From Eustoma russellianum (Eukaryota; Streptophyta; Magnoliopsida; Gentianales; Gentianaceae), in NCBI GenBank assembly GCA_036186865.1, contig AP025041.1, positions 37,092,312 through 37,156,311 on the forward strand: 64,000 bases of DNA, read 5' to 3'. Shown here piece after piece: positions 33,920-48,300 of this stretch (positions are counted from its first letter, which is position 1; each line of letters opens with the position of its first letter). The notes below the pieces were generated by a model. That model was given only the letters and a program-made list of their open reading frames with translations. It did not search any database and was not told where the DNA came from. The translations under genes and the position numbers were made by a program.

Positions 33920-34363
33920 CCGGGCCTTAGGTGCTCCTAAAACACACACAACCTTCTCTGTTCTCTTCCTCTTTTTCATTCTGCATTACGTTCGAGAGAA
34001 GTCAGGACGCTTGAAAGTTCGCTGAGGTTCAAGTTGTAGCAGTGCCGCTCGAGTGAACAGGTACACGTTGTAGTCTGGGAGATGATTGCTAACACCAGTT
34101 GGACACACTATACCAGAGAAATAAGTCTTAAGGACAGAGTCCTCGACTCACCCGGGTTTGATCTACTGCTTAGTGTCTTTACATGCACACACATCACTAC
34201 TGCGTCTTGGTATAGGACTGTTGGTCGTAACAATACTGCTTATTCAATTCTGTACTATTTTATTTTCTGTACGCAAAAGGTGCTGTTACACTGGTTTGCA
34301 GTCTTTTTCTACTCATTTTTTTCCCAAAATTGTTCTGATATGTTCTTTTTCGACTGAACAGTG

Positions 34364-35335
34364 ATGGAGAACGAAAACGAAAGCTCAGTTCATGGCATGA
34401 ACCGTGCACAATTTGGTGCTGCACCCGAAGTGAATGTTGTTTCCTTGGCGCCCAATGCTGCTGTTCCAATGAATGTTGGACGAAATGCTGCAAATGTTGT
34501 AGTTGGTCACGTGGAAAATACCCAAGAAGTTGGCAGAAGTTTCTTCAAGAGGTGGCAGCAGAAGATGTTGTTTTTTTGACAACGTTGGGATTGACCAAAC
34601 TGTTGGCCGAAGACCCTTCTGTGCTGCATCCTGTTGAGGACCAGAATCTGAATATGCAGAAAAACTTGGCAGCTGAAGCTTGGTCTTACAGTAATTATGT
34701 ATGTTTGAACCAAATTTTGAGTTGCTTAGATAATACTCTATATGGCGTGTATTGTACTTAAAAACTGCAAAATTATTGTGGCTAGCTTTAGGAAGTATCG
34801 GTTTAAAGACGTTGGCACAAAAAAGTTTATAGTCGGTAAGTACTTGGAGTTTAAAATGCCAGATTCCAAAACTGTAGTTTTCCAGGTTGAGGAAATACAA
34901 TTTTTGGCAGCCGAAATGGAAGAGGAGGGCATGACCCGCAGTGAATCTTTCTAGGTTGCGGCCTTTATTGAGAAGTTACCTCCTTCGTGGAGGAAATTTT
35001 AGAGCTATCTCAAGCACAAACGAAATGAAATGACGATGGAGGATCTGAATCTCCGACTCCGCATAAAGGAGGATAATCGAAGATCTGAGAGAAAGCCATA
35101 TTTGAGTTCTGGTCATGCCAAAGCCCATGTCGCAGAGGAAAAGAAGAGCCAACCCTCCCGGAGTGAACTCCAAAAGCAAAGAGAGTGCTAAGAAGTTAAC
35201 TTGAAAGTGCTATAATTGTGGAATTCAGGTGAACCACAGTAGTAACTATCGTAAGCCCAAGAAAAAGCAAAATAAAACAAAAGCGAATCTCGTTGATGCC
35301 ATGGATGATCTGAATCTGTGTGCTGTGTTCTCGTA
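34364..35335 (+). pseudogene. gag: Gag of element C, frameshifted
   Basis: Starts at ATG 34364 with MENENESSVHGMNRAQ. The motif SFFKRWQQKMLFF (about 34540) is the copia gag entry motif, and the region after it shifts frame. A block 34742-34954 holds YLEFKMPDSKTVVFQVEE, then AAFIEKLPPSWRKF. The zinc knuckle near 35205-35250 is decayed (CYNCGIQVNHSSNYRK keeps two Cys, loses the last Cys). At least three frames are needed to follow it. Confidence 0.82.
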
Positions 35336-35345
35336 GTGCAACGGC

Positions 35346-38330
35346 ATGGGGAACATGCGCGAATGGTGGCTGGATAGTGGAGCCACGAGACATGTTTACG
35401 CCAATAGGACAATGTTCTCAGAGTACAAGCCTCGGAACAACAAACAACTCTACATGGGCAACGTTGCCTCATCGAAGATAGAAGGAGAAGGGAAAGTTGT
35501 TTTGAAGCCGACCTCAGGAAAGTATTTAACTCTGCAGAATGTGCTGCATGTTTTTGACATCCAGAAGAATTTAGTTTTTGGGGCTCTACTTGTAATGCAT
35601 GGGTTTAGACTAGTGTTAAAATCAAATAAAGTTATTCTTTCAAAAAATGTTATGTATTTGGGGAAGGGGTACTTAACTGATACAATGTTCAAGTTAAATG
35701 TCATTACCATTGTACCCAAGAAAGAATTGCCCGCAGTGGCTAATATTATGCTTCCTCTTCTTCTTACATGCTTGAGTCTTCTTGTTTATGTCATTTTTGT
35801 TTGGTACACGTAAATTACTAGTCAATACAAAGATGATTAATGTTGACTTATTACCCAAATTGAATTTTAATAAGGAAAAATGCCAAATTTGTGTTGAAGC
35901 AAAAATGGGAAAGTCGCCATTTCCTTCAAGAGAAAGGAATATTAAACCTTTGGACTTAATTCATACAGATGTGTGTGATTTAAAGTTTGTGCAAATGAGA
36001 GGTGGTAAAAAGTATTTTGTAACTTTTATCGACAATTGCACTAGATATTGTTATGTTTATTTGCTAAGTAGCAAAAATGAGGCAGTTGATGCTTTTAAAG
36101 ATTATAAAAATGAAGTTGAGAATCAACTTAGCAAACGAATTAAAAGAATTCAGAGTGGTAAAGGCGGGAAATATGACGCACCGTTTAATAAATTTTGTTC
36201 AAAACGTGGCATCATTCATCAAACGACTGCACCATATTCAGCTCAATCTAATGGTATTGCAGAACGTAAAAACCATACCTTAAAGGAGATGATGAATGCT
36301 GTGTTGATAAGTTCGGGTTTACCTCAGAACTTGTGGGAGGAAGCAATTCTCTCGCTAACGTCATTTTAAATAGAGTTCTGTCTAAAAAGATGGATAAACC
36401 CATACGAACTTTGGAGAGGCCATCGGCTTAGCTACAAATACTTGAAACTGTGAGGTGTCTGGCAAAGGTTGTTTTAACTAAACCAAGACAAGTAAGAATT
36501 GGACCTAAAACGATTGATTGCATATTCATAGGACATGCGACTAACAATAGTGCATATCAGTTCTTGGTGCACAAATCGGACATTATTGACATACACAAAA
36601 ATGTTATCATGGAGTCAAGGAATGCAGTGCTCTTTGAAGATGTCTTTCCAAAGAAAGACAAAAACAATGAAAAGGCAAGTACTGGTAAGCGAATGCGTGA
36701 GATGACCCCTCAAGAAACTGAGAAACCTTGTCAAAGCAAGCGAGCCAGAATACCAACATCCTTTGGACCCGATTTTCTAACATGTATGGTAGGAAACGAG
36801 CCAAGAACTTTCTCTGAGGCAATGTCAACGCCAGAAGCTCCCTTCTGGAAAGAGGCAATAAACAGTGAGATAGATTATATTCTTCAAAATCACACTTGCG
36901 TGCTGGTTGACCTTCCACCAGGAAGTAAACCACTTGGATGCAAGTGGATCATTGAGAAAAAACTGAAAGCGGATGGGTCTATCGACAAGTACAAGGCCTG
37001 GTTAGTAGCTAAGGGCCATCAACAGAAGGAATGCTTTGACTTTTTTGACACCTACTCACCAGTAACTAGGATCACTTCTATAAGGATTCTAGTTGCTATT
37101 GTTGCAGTCCACAAATTAGAAATCTATCATATGGATGTGAAGACTGCATTTCTGAATGGTAAGTCAGAGGAAGAGATTTATATGGAGCAACCCGAGGGTT
37201 TCCTTGTCAATAGACAAGAAAAGAAAGTCTATAGACTTGTTAAGTCCTTATACTAACTTAAGTAAGCACCTAAACAGTGGCACTTGAAGTTTGATCAAGC
37301 GATGATGTCTAACGGTTTCAAGATCAATGAGTGTGACAAGTGTGTCTATATCGAGAAAACTCCGAATGCATATGTAATAGTATGTCTCTATGTAGACGAC
37401 ATGCTAATCATGGGCAGTACTCATGATGTCATCATAAGTACAAAGAAGATGTTGACGCGTAACTTCAACATGAAGGATATGGGAATATCCAACGTTATTC
37501 TAGGAACTAAAATTTCTAGGGTAGCCGAAGGAATCATTTTGTCACAAACGCACTGTATTGAATCTGTTCTAAAACGATTCAATATGTTTGATGTGAAACC
37601 AGTAAAGACTCCACTTGACTTAATTATACACTTAAGGAAGAACCGAGGAGAACCAGTAGCTCAGTTGAAGCACTCACAAATGATAGAAAGTCTGATGTGC
37701 ACAACAAACTGTACAAGACCAGTCTCAGCATGCTCAATAAAAAAACTGAGCGGGTTTAACAGTAATCCAAGCGATGATCATTGGAAAGCTCTAAATAGAG
37801 TGACGAGGCACATGAAATATAAAATGAACCTTGGATTACATTAAACAAGATATCCAACAGTGTTAGAAGGGTATTGTGATGCCAAGTGGATATCTGATAG
37901 TAAAGTCTCTAAGTCCACTAGTGGATACTTATTCACAGTTGGTAGTGCTGTTGTGTTATGGAAATTCACAAAGAAAATGTGCATAGGTCATTCCACTATG
38001 GAAGTTGAGTTTATAGCACTAAATAAAGCTTGGGAAGAGGCTGACTGGCTTCAAAATTTCCTGGAGGATGTTCCATGCTAGCCTAAGTCAATCGCTCCAA
38101 TCAGCATACACTGTGATAGCCAGTCAGCTATAGGACGAGCTTATAGCACCATATATAATGGTAAGTCTCGACACATAAGTCAGATACATAACACCATTAA
38201 ACAGTTGATCTCTAATGACGTAATTTCCATTGATTATATAAAATCAAAAAAATCTTGCTTATACGCTCACAAAAGGTTTGCCTAGAGATCAGTTATAAAA
38301 ATTGACAAACGGAATAGGACTCTTTTGTGA
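35346..38330 (+). pseudogene. pol: Pol of element C (PR-INT-RT-RH), broken
   Basis: Protease starts with EWWLDSGATRHVYANRTMF (35361). The integrase finger ends CQICVEAKMGKSPFP (about 35885), catalytic core LIHTDVCDLKF (about 35955), then RIQSGKGGKYD, where the usual Asp of RSDRGGEY is Gly-Lys in context, and GIAERKNHTLKEMMNAV with the Glu (about 36255). Reverse transcriptase has PLGCKWIIEKKLKADGS, YHMDVKTAFLNG and YVDD (37389-37400). RNase H begins near 37860 (EGYCDAKWISDSK) and continues with IHCDSQSAIGRA (38106). Breaks lie near 35810, 36367, 37254 (TAA) and 37842 (TAA). The lineage differs from A, B and D. Confidence 0.9.
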
Positions 38331-38569
38331 GAGTTCTGTGAGGCAAGAATTCTCGAAATCACTTTATGAAACCAGGCTCATCATAGCCAAAACAAACACA
38401 ACCATGAGAACAAAAAAGGGTGTTAAAGAAAATGTTGCATGAGTACTGTTGTCTAGGTTCATGTCACTATGAAAGGTTCAAAACAAGAAGCTACCTCTTC
38501 TGATGCAACATTTTATTGTCTGACTTCTTGTTAGAGTCTGCATCTGCATTTGCATTAATTTTCACTCAT

Positions 38570-38578
38570 GTGGGGGAT
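38570..38578 (+). other. Polypurine tract of C
   Basis: The run GTGGGGGA directly before the LTR start, preceded by an ACTCAT context. Short but correctly placed. Confidence 0.6.
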
Positions 38579-39057
38579 TGTTGGAGAAAATGGAAGGAAA
38601 TGGGTTTGGCCAAGTTGCAAACCTTGTTTAGCAACATAATTTGAGCTTACCTCTAATTACTTTTCATTAATGATAAGTGGAAACTAATGAACCCTTAATT
38701 ATCTACGTAACAAGCAGATGATTTTAGACTTTGGAATCACTCAATTACAATACCGGATGAATGAGAAATTAATTCTCAAAGTAGGAGTAAAATAGGTTGA
38801 AAATTGGCAAAACTGATGATGGATCTCCTTGTGAGAAACACATCATCACTTTAAGGAAATACCATAAAGGACAAATGAAATGAGTTAGTCACCATATATA
38901 GTGCAAGTATGGACACTTTAGATTTTTCCTAAGGGCATCAGAAGTTTTGACTGAAGGGAACACCTACAAGATTGCCACATGCGCGTGGGCCGTTGCCGCC
39001 CGCCTGACCGGCCGGCTCGGCTCATGCTCATGGTTGTGCTTGCGCTCTGGTGGGGGT
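38579..39057 (+). repeat. 3' LTR of C, first segment
   Basis: Matches 32894-33345 of the 5' LTR. It is cut by B; the five bases before B are GGGGT, against GTGGT after B. Confidence 0.85.
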
Positions 39058-42000
39058 TGTAGGATCTGCAAGGCACCACTACTTGGGGGGGTTGAATAGT
39101 GGGTGCGGAAAATTTGGTTTCTAAAATTGTTTTAGACCAAAAATCCAACTTCTGAAAAACGTTTCTGTTTTCAAGACCTGTTTTGAAACGTTTTGAAAAC
39201 TAGGTTACAAATTTTCAAAAATTCTGAAATTTTGAGATATCTTAGTCTCAGATGTTCTGAGTATCTCTTAAAAATTTCAGATTAAAATTCAACTTTTAAT
39301 CCCTTTAAAAATTGTTGGTGGTCAGATTGCGCAAATCTGCCAGAAACGGTAGTCTGATTTGAAAAATTAATTCCAAGTAAACCGTGACTCCAAATGCTCT
39401 GAAAATTTAATGAAACACCCCTTATTATGTGTATTTAATTGGATTGAAACAGTTTTGAAAATGCTTTTGGGAAGTTATTCAAATACGTTCAAAGTCTCAA
39501 CCTTTGCAAGCCTGAAAATCAGACTGCATTAGTCTCAGAACTTTTGATGTTTGAATGATTTATACATGTCCAAAAGGGTTAAAACTTGCACCAAATGAAC
39601 CTTCAAACGTGTGGCTATGTTTTTGGAAATGTTGGTGATTTTTGAAGTTCTTTTACTATTTTTAAGAACGTGATGAAAATGATGCACTGTGTAGGAACCT
39701 GAAAGTAAGTGCTGAAAAGTAAAGAACACAAGTAACTTTATACTGGTTTGGTTAAATAACCCTACTCCAGTCTTCGAGGACACCTTCCTCAATTATCACA
39801 AAATCACCAAACAAAAAACAGCACATTACCACACAGGGTTGATGGAGTTACACACCAACTCCAATCCTTTACAAACCTTATAAGTGATTGCAACGATGAT
39901 GAACACCACCACCTAGCGGATGCAAGATTGATCACACCTTGATCAATCTTTTACAACAATATAGAGTGTATGGTGGTATAGATGAAGCCTATTCAAGATG
40001 TATAAATATGAATACAATAGGCTTTAGGAGAGAAGAAAGAAATAAGTGTAGAAGGAGAAGAAGTATGCAACGTTTTTGAGCTCTTGGATTTGCAAGACTT
40101 GTCTTGTGTTTTGTTTGTTCTCCTTCTTCTCTTTTTATCAACATTGGCCGCCCCCTATACCTTGTTCTTCCCCTTGAAAATTATCTTTTAAGTCCTTGGA
40201 AGAATATCTTGCATCATTGTGACATCCACTTGCTTACTTGGCAACTCCTTATTGGATGATCATTATAGCCTTGCTTACTTGGCACTCATTGATTGGATGA
40301 AAGTTGTCATCATTTGATGACTAGATAAATCTAAAAATAACACTCAAAAACATGTGTCAATTAGCCATAAAAATGTTTCTATGAGTCACATAATAAATTC
40401 CATAAAATTTGCAAGATAATTCATCTCCATTTTTATCCAAAAAAAGGGCCATCATTCTACACATGCTGAAATTTCAGCAAGTGTGATATTCACACTATAT
40501 TCAAAATATTGCCATGTAGGTAGTAGATTTATCACTTGAAAATGAAGAATCAAATATGCTTAATTTCAAGACCTAAATTTCGGCCAACTCACTTTAACAC
40601 ATGCTGAAATTTTCAGTGTAGAGAAAAAGGGGTTTGAGTGATTTTCAAATACATGATTTAAATGTGCACACAAACGAGCATAAGATAAAACGTGCATAAG
40701 ATATACATGTATGCATGTTACATTGCTATTAATTGCTTTATTTAGCTTATATATTATGTTGCCGTACTAACGAGCCATGAAGCGTTAAAGCTTACATCAT
40801 ATGGCAAACATTTGTTGTATTTATACTATTTTCTGGTGCCACCATTAATGAACTAAACTAGTTCATTAAGTGAAGTACTTAGTTTATTAAACTAAGTAGT
40901 TCATTAAAGGAAGCCACATTTGGAAAAGGCACAAAGGCAACAAGGCTAAGGAAGGAAAGTTTTCTCCTCCTCCCCTCTTAATGTGTACACGCCACATATA
41001 CATATATTACATATATTTTCAGATTTTTTTGAAAAAGGCACATACACATGTATTCCAACGTACTACCGACACGTTATATATTTTACGTACGTACGTTAAC
41101 GTCACACCACTATACTTAACTCATATTTATGAGTATATTCAGGTCTTATATCATATGATATAAGATATGGTGATAACAAATTAAATACGACACGATAAAA
41201 GGTTCTAAACCAAAAATTGTCGTATCGGGCGAATACCGAAACTTCGCTAATGTGTCACGTACTTGCCATAAATAAATGGCCAGCCCATATACTTCAAAAA
41301 TTGATGAAAATTTCGTGCACATGACAGAATATTCAGCCAAAAATACTTTCCATGTTGGCACACACAAATTAATCCACATTAAGGCTAAAATATGAAGATT
41401 CCAAGTTTAATTTTGTCACATGTTAATGGTACCACTTTAGACCAGCCAAGTGCTGAGATTTAAAGTATATATTATATATATTATGTATAACATAATATAT
41501 ATAACATATGCAAAAGTTGGAATTTAAATTAGAGAAAAATCGGGTTATCGATAAATATCGAAAATTCAGTTTTCTGCGCACACAACTCATTGAACGTTTT
41601 TGGTACATCATGTGACATGTATCTAGACACTTTTTACATATGTTATACATCTTAAAGTATTCTAGAAAATTAAATTAAGAGCTGATTGGAATACATGTGT
41701 GTATTATTAAATGTGCACTATTTTACAAAGTTAGCAAAAATAAATTTCTGCACATGTATATACATTATCTAACGCCACCTACAGCTGAGATGGAGCATAT
41801 GTGGAGCATTGTTGGCATATTTATTGGTCAAGAATCAATCACACAAAGTTGGTGACTTAAAGAGAGAAGCTACAAAAAGGTAACAATTCAAATTTTGTCA
41901 CAATTGTGACACATGCTGAAAATTCAGCATCTGTGCTAATGATGGCCGAAATTTTCATCTTTATTGTGATATATTTCATCATCTTTTATTGTGTGATTGA

Positions 42001-45000
42001 TTGGAAGAAGAAATAGAAATGATTTGAATATTATTTAAATTAATAAAGTGTGATATTCTACATATCACACATGTTGAAATTTTTCAGCATGTGTGAAGAC
42101 TTGTGTGGCCGAATTATTGGTCTAAATGGTGTCCAAGTTCATTTCTCATGTGATAGGAATATTTACCATTAATTGGTGATTCATTTTAATGAGAAAAATC
42201 AAAGAAAAATGGTAATGATTTGAAATTTATCCCCATGTGTCACATGCTGAAAATTCAGCATGGCAATAAGCACTTGATGGCCGATTTTTGCCTTAGTTGG
42301 GAAGGATTTTTGTCTTGCAATTTATGTGTTATATCTTATGATTTATGGAAGTTATTTTGTGATGATTTTGGCACATATTTAAGTGTAATTCTTAGATTTT
42401 TCCAAGTCATCAATGATGACAACATTCACCCAATAAGAAGGCGCCAAGTAAGCGAAGACTAAATGATCATCCAATAAGAAGATGCCAAGTAAGCAAGGCC
42501 TTGCCACAATGATGTCTTACACTCTTCCAAGGACTTAAAAGATAATTTTCAAGAGGGGGAGGCTACACCAAGGGGACGACCTACACATTAAAAAGAAAGA
42601 GAAGAGAGCAAACAAAACAAGCAACAAGCATTGCAAATCAAAGTGATCAAAAAGCCTAGCTCTTCTTCTTCTACATCCTCTTTCTTTCTCTCTTCTTGTA
42701 AGCCTATTGTATTCATATCTTTCAATCTTGAATAGGCTTGATATAGACCACCACTCATTATATATCTTTGTAAAAGATTGATCAAGGTGTGATCAATCTT
42801 CAATCTAGCAAGGTGGTGGTGTTCGTGTGCATTGTATTGAACATACAAGGTTTGTAAAGGGTTGGAGTTAGGTGTAACTCTATCAACCCTGTGGTAAGGT
42901 GTATTGCGTGTATGTGATTAGTTTGAACAAGGAAGGTGTTCCTTGAAGACTGGAGTAGGTTGTTTATAACCGAACCAGTATAAAATTCTTGGTGTCATTT
43001 ACTTTCAGCACTAATTTTATGTTTCAGCACTGTTTACTGTTTTTAATCACATTCGTAAAAATAGTAAACGAATTTCAAAAATTACGAAACTTTCAGAAAA
43101 TATAACCACACCTTCTAGGGTTCTTTTGACGCAAGTTTCAACCCTTTTGGACAAGTATAAGTCATTCAAACGTCCAAAGTTCTGAGACTAGTGCAGTCTG
43201 AATTTCAGGCTTGCAAAGGTTGAGACTGTGATCGTATTTGACTAATTTCCCAAAAGAAATTTTCAAAACTGTTTCAACCCATTTAAATATAACATATAAG
43301 GGGTTAGTGGTTAAATTTTCAGAGCATTTGGAGTTGTGTACAAATTGGAATTAATTTTTCAAATCAGTGTATCGGTTCTGGCAGATTTGCGCAATCTGAC
43401 CACCAACAATTTTTCAAGGGGTTAGAGGTTGAATGTTAATCTGAAATTTTTATGAGATACTCATAACATCAGTGTCTAAGTTCTCTCCAAATTTCAGAAT
43501 TTTTGAAGACCTGAAACCTAGTTTTCAAAACGTTTTAAAACTGGTCCTGAAAACAGAATCTGTTTTCAGAAGTTGAGTTGTTTAGGTTTAAACAAATTTT
43601 GAAAACCACACTTTCCGCACCACCTATTCAACCCCCCCCCCCTTCTAGTGGTGCCTTGGAGATCCTACATTCAGCATATGTGATATTTTAAATATCATCA
43701 CAATATTTGCTTAACACCTTTAAAAACTTGCCATTTTATCTTCCAATCAATCCATTGAATGTAGGCACAATCAAGATTAAAAATTCGGCCAGCCTTAATG
43801 CACACATGCTGAAATTTTCAGCATGTGTTACAAATGTGACATAGTTTGAAATGTTACCTTGTGTAGCTTCTTTCTTTATATCACCAACCTTGTATACTTC
43901 ATTCTTGGAAAATCAAGATGCCAACTAGGCTCTACATATGCTTTATCAAATTTGTAGTAGGCGTGTGACAAGCTTGTACATGTGCTGAATTTTATTTTTG
44001 CAAACTTTGTAAAATAGTGCACAATAATTATACACATATGGTATATTTCAATCAGCCCTTAATTGATTTTTTAGAACACTTTAGAATGTATAGATTATGT
44101 AAAAAGTGTCTAGATACATGCTATATATCATGCCAAAAATGTTCCATGTGTCGTGTTTGCAGAAAACCGAATTTTTGATTTTTGTCGATTACCCGATTTT
44201 TCTCCGATTGAATTCAAACTTTTTGCACATGTTATATATATTATGTTACACATAATATACATAAATTAAACTTTAATATTCAGCTCTCATGGCTGAGTAA
44301 AGTGGCGCCTACATGTGACAAAAATGTTGAATTTGAAATCTCAACAATTTGGCCTTAATTGGGGGTGATTTGTGTGTGCCAACATGGAATGATTTCATGG
44401 ATGAATATATCATGTAATCCACGAAGTTTGTGGCCATTTTTGAAGTTTAGGGGCTGGCCATCTATATATGGCAAGTACGTGACACGTTGGTGAAGTTTCA
44501 GTATTCACCCGATACGACAATTTTTGGTTTAGAACCTTGTAACGTGTCGTTATAATTTTGTCATCACCATGACTTGTATCATATGATATAAGACCTGAAT
44601 ATACTCATAAATATGAGATAAATATAGTGGTGAGACGTTAACGTACGTTCGTAAAATATATAACGTGTCGGTAGTACGTTGGAATATATGTGTATAGTGC
44701 CTTTTAAAAAAAATCTGAATATATATATATATATATATATATAAAGAGGAGGAGAAGACTTTCCATTCTTTAATTTGTTCCCTTTGTGCATTCTTCAAAT
44801 ATATCACCATTTAATGAACTACTTAATTCATTTAACTAAGTACTTCACTTAGTGAACTAGTTTAGTTCATTAATAGTGGCACCTGAAAATAGTTCAAACA
44901 CAACAAATGTTGCCATTTGACGTAAACTTTAAAGCTTCGTGGCTCGTTAGTACGGCAACATTATATATGAACTATATAAGGCAGGTTTTATGCAAAAACG

Positions 45001-45090
45001 TGTCAAGTCATAAAACGTGTCATGCATTTCTTTGGTATATGTTATTTAAATCATGTATTTTGTAATAACTCAAACTCCTTTTTCTCTACA
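39058..45090 (-). repeat. 3' LTR of B, containing solo LTR G
   Basis: Without G and its 5-bp duplication it is 2975 bp, and it matches 52296-55316. An AT microsatellite at 44719-44743 is shorter than the one in the 5' LTR (54915-54949). Confidence 0.9.
40617..43669 (+). mobile_element. Solo LTR G of the A/B family
   Basis: A plus-strand LTR of 3053 bp, TGTAGAG...CCTACA, with no internal region. The perfect 5-bp duplication TTCAG (40612-40616 and 43670-43674) shows one insertion followed by LTR-LTR recombination. It has the same palindromes and ACGT cluster as the A LTRs, and it sits in a hairpin arm of the B LTR. Confidence 0.93.
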
Positions 45091-45260
45091 ATCTCCCCCT
45101 TTTGATTATTTGCAAAATAACCTACGTTCATGATTTAAATTTTGTCGCTTCCCCTTCAATCATGCACAAATTCAAATTTTTAATTTCAAATGTCGAATTT
45201 TCTCCCCCTTGATTTGTGCAATCAATCTCTCTCTCCCCTTAAATCATGCATTCTCTCCCC
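45091..45260 (-). other. Polypurine tract and purine-tract series of B
   Basis: Plus-strand ATCTCCCCCTTTT at 45091-45103 is the complement of AAAAGGGGGAGAT next to the 3' LTR. Further CTCCCCCTT-type runs follow up to about 45260. Confidence 0.8.
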
Positions 45261-45337
45261 CTTTATTTTGGAAAGACAATAAAAAATGCATGTAAATATG
45301 GATAGAGATATCAAATCAAATCAGCAGAAATCATGCC

Positions 45338-48300
45338 TTATTTAGAATGAAGAATTTCATACGTGGCATGATTTAGTGCCTTAGTGAAAACTGCTACTTG
45401 TGCCTCTATGCGTACGTGATCTATGATAATATCTCCATTGTTGACGTGATCACAAAGGAAGTGATAGCGGACTTCTATATGATTTGCCTTAGAATGTAGA
45501 ACGGGGTCCTTAGATAAGTTGATGGCGCTCATACTATCACAATATATTGGAATCTGATTTACCGTAATCCCAAAGTCAGAAAGTTGTTGTTTTAGCCATA
45601 GTAATTGTGTGCAACAAAGACTAAGTTCCATGTATTCAGCTTCAGTGGTGGATAAGGCTACGCTTGCTTGCTTTTTAGAAAACCATGAAATAAGTGAATT
45701 TCCTATAAATTGACAAGTGTCACTCGTGCTTTTTCTATCTATTTTACATCCACCATAATCTGCGTCAGTGTAGGCATGCAAGTTGAATTCACAATCTTTA
45801 TCATACCAAATGCCTAAGGTGGGTGTGTGCTTAATATATCGAAATATTCTTTTCACGGCATTGTAGTGAGACACTTTTGATTGACTTTGAAAACGTGCAC
45901 ACATACATACACTGAACATGATATCAGGTCTACTAGCAGTAAGATAGAGCAAAGAGCCAGTCATAGACCTATATAAAGCATTATCAAAATCCTTACCATG
46001 TTCATCTTTATCTACTTTAGTGGTGACACTCATAGGGGTGGGGGACGGTTTTAAATTCTCAAAATTGAACTTTTTAATCATATCATTTATATATTTAACT
46101 TGGCTTATGTGTATACCTTTACTCGTTTGTTTAATCTGCAAGCCAAGAAAGTAATTCAATTCACCAACCATGGACATTTCAAAATTGGATTTCATGCAAG
46201 TCTCAAAATCTTCAACAAGTTTATGAGAGGTAAAGCCGAAAATGATGTCATCAACATAAATTTGAATGATTAGTAAATCCGATTTATCTTTTTTTTTAAA
46301 ATAGAGTACGATCTATAGTGCCTCTTTTAAAACCATTTTCTAAAAGGAAAGTAGCAAAACGATCATACCATGCTCTAGGTGCTTGCTTTAAACCGTACAG
46401 TGCCTTCTTTAGTTTGTACACGTGATCGGGATGTTTCAGATCTTCAAAACCGGATGGTTGTTTCACGTATACTTCTTGTACTTCTTCTTGTATAAATACA
46501 TTTAAAAATGCACTTTTCACGTCCATTTGATAAAGTTTAAATCCTTTCATGCAAGAAATAGCAAGTAAAAGTCATATGGCTTCTAAACGTGCTACGGGTG
46601 CAAATGTTTCGTCATAATCTATTCCTTTTTCTTGATTATATCATTGTGCTATAAGTCTAGCCTTGTTTTAACAACTTTTCCTTCTTCATTCATTTTATTT
46701 ATAAACACCCACTTTGTGCCTATTACAGTCTTATCTTGTGGCCGTGACACTAAATCCCATACATCATTTCTTACAAATTGATTAAGTTCATCATGCATAG
46801 CATCAATCCAAGAAGAATCACTTAAAGCATCAAACACATTTTTAGGTTCAATTTCGGATATTATGACATGAAATTGATTTATTTCATCCGCATTTATTCT
46901 TCTACGTGGTTGCACACCGTGAGTGATATAGCCTATAATAAGATCATGTGGGTAATCTCTATGCCATCTTGGTTGATTATTTCCTATATTCTCATGCGTT
47001 TCTAAGTGATCATGCATTTTTAGTGTATCATGCGTGCCATCATCATCATTCAACATGGGTTTTAATTCAAAATCATCGTTATATTCTTTATCTTTATCAA
47101 TCTTACCAAATTCATTAAACTTCACATGAATGGATTCTACAATTTGACTAGTGATGGGATCATAACATCTATATGCTTTTGAATTCACAGAATATCCAAT
47201 AAAGATGCATTCAATTGATTTAGATTCAAACTTATCTAAATTATCTTTCGTATTTAAAACAAAGCATTTGCAACCAAACACACAAAAGTAATCAATTTTA
47301 GGCATGCGATCATTTAATATCTCATAAGGCGTCTTATTTATTTTCTTTATAATGGACAATCAATTAATTATATAACATGTGCAATTTACGGCTTCTGTCC
47401 ACAAAAATCTAGGTAATTTATTTTCACATAACATGGTTCTAGCTATTTCTTGTAGCGTCCTATTTTTTCTTTCTACTACTCCATTTAATTGTGGAGTTCT
47501 AGGTGGCAAAAACTCGTGTTTGATTCTTTTTTCTTCGCAAAATGCAATCATGTCCTTGTATTTAAATTCACCGCCTCTATCGCTTCTAATCTTTTTGACA
47601 TTTAAACCATATTGATTTTCAAGTTGTTTTATTAGTTTTGCAACCTCAATGGCACTATCATCCTTATGTGCAAGAAACAAAGTCCAAGTATAACGAGAAA
47701 AATCATCAACAATCACATAAACATAATGACTTCCACCAAGACCAGTAGTCCGAGTGGGACCAAACAAATCAATGTGTAATAGTTATAAAACTCTAGACGT
47801 GCTTATTTCATTTTTAGGTTTAAGTGACTCGCGTGTTTGTTTGCCTTTAATGCAAGATTTACCCAACTGAAAGTTGTCTAAATCAAGTTTAGGCAATCCT
47901 TGTATTAGGTTCTTTCATTGGAGTTTTTCAAGTGTACAAATACCGATGTGTCCTAAACGTCTATGCCACAAGTTAACGTTAGGTTCATTTGATATAAAAC
48001 ACTTAACCTTAGCGTCTAACATATCATCCACAGAAAGCGTAAAAGTGTTTCCTTCCCTTTTTCCTTTTAACACTACTTCTCCATTTTTATTTATTATATT
48101 GCAATAAGGATGAGTAAACATATATCAAAGCCGTTTTCAATAAATTGTGAGATGCTAAGAAGATTATAGGATAAGTTGCTTACCAAAAAGGCATTGGAGA
48201 TTTGAAGGGTGCTTGGGCTTCCGATTGTAACCTTTCCTATGATTCTTCCTTCATTATTGTCTCCAAAGGTCACGGATCCATCTTTTGTGACCTTTTTCAA

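Larger units (their letters stand above)
32894..34232 (+). repeat. 5' LTR of C
   Basis: 1339 bp, TGTTGGAG...CGTAACA. The start matches 38579 onward, the middle matches 55317-55565, and the last part matches 14529-15149, 20232-20255 and 58765-59387. No standard Met-tRNA primer site follows it; the sequence after 34232 begins ATACTGCTTA. Confidence 0.85.

Noticed and set aside
34204..34232. TTGGTATAGGAC near the end of the C 5' LTR considered as a Met-tRNA primer site
   Set aside because: The matching LTR end at 20230-20255 contains the same bases, so they are inside the LTR; only the first six or seven bases fit the tRNA.
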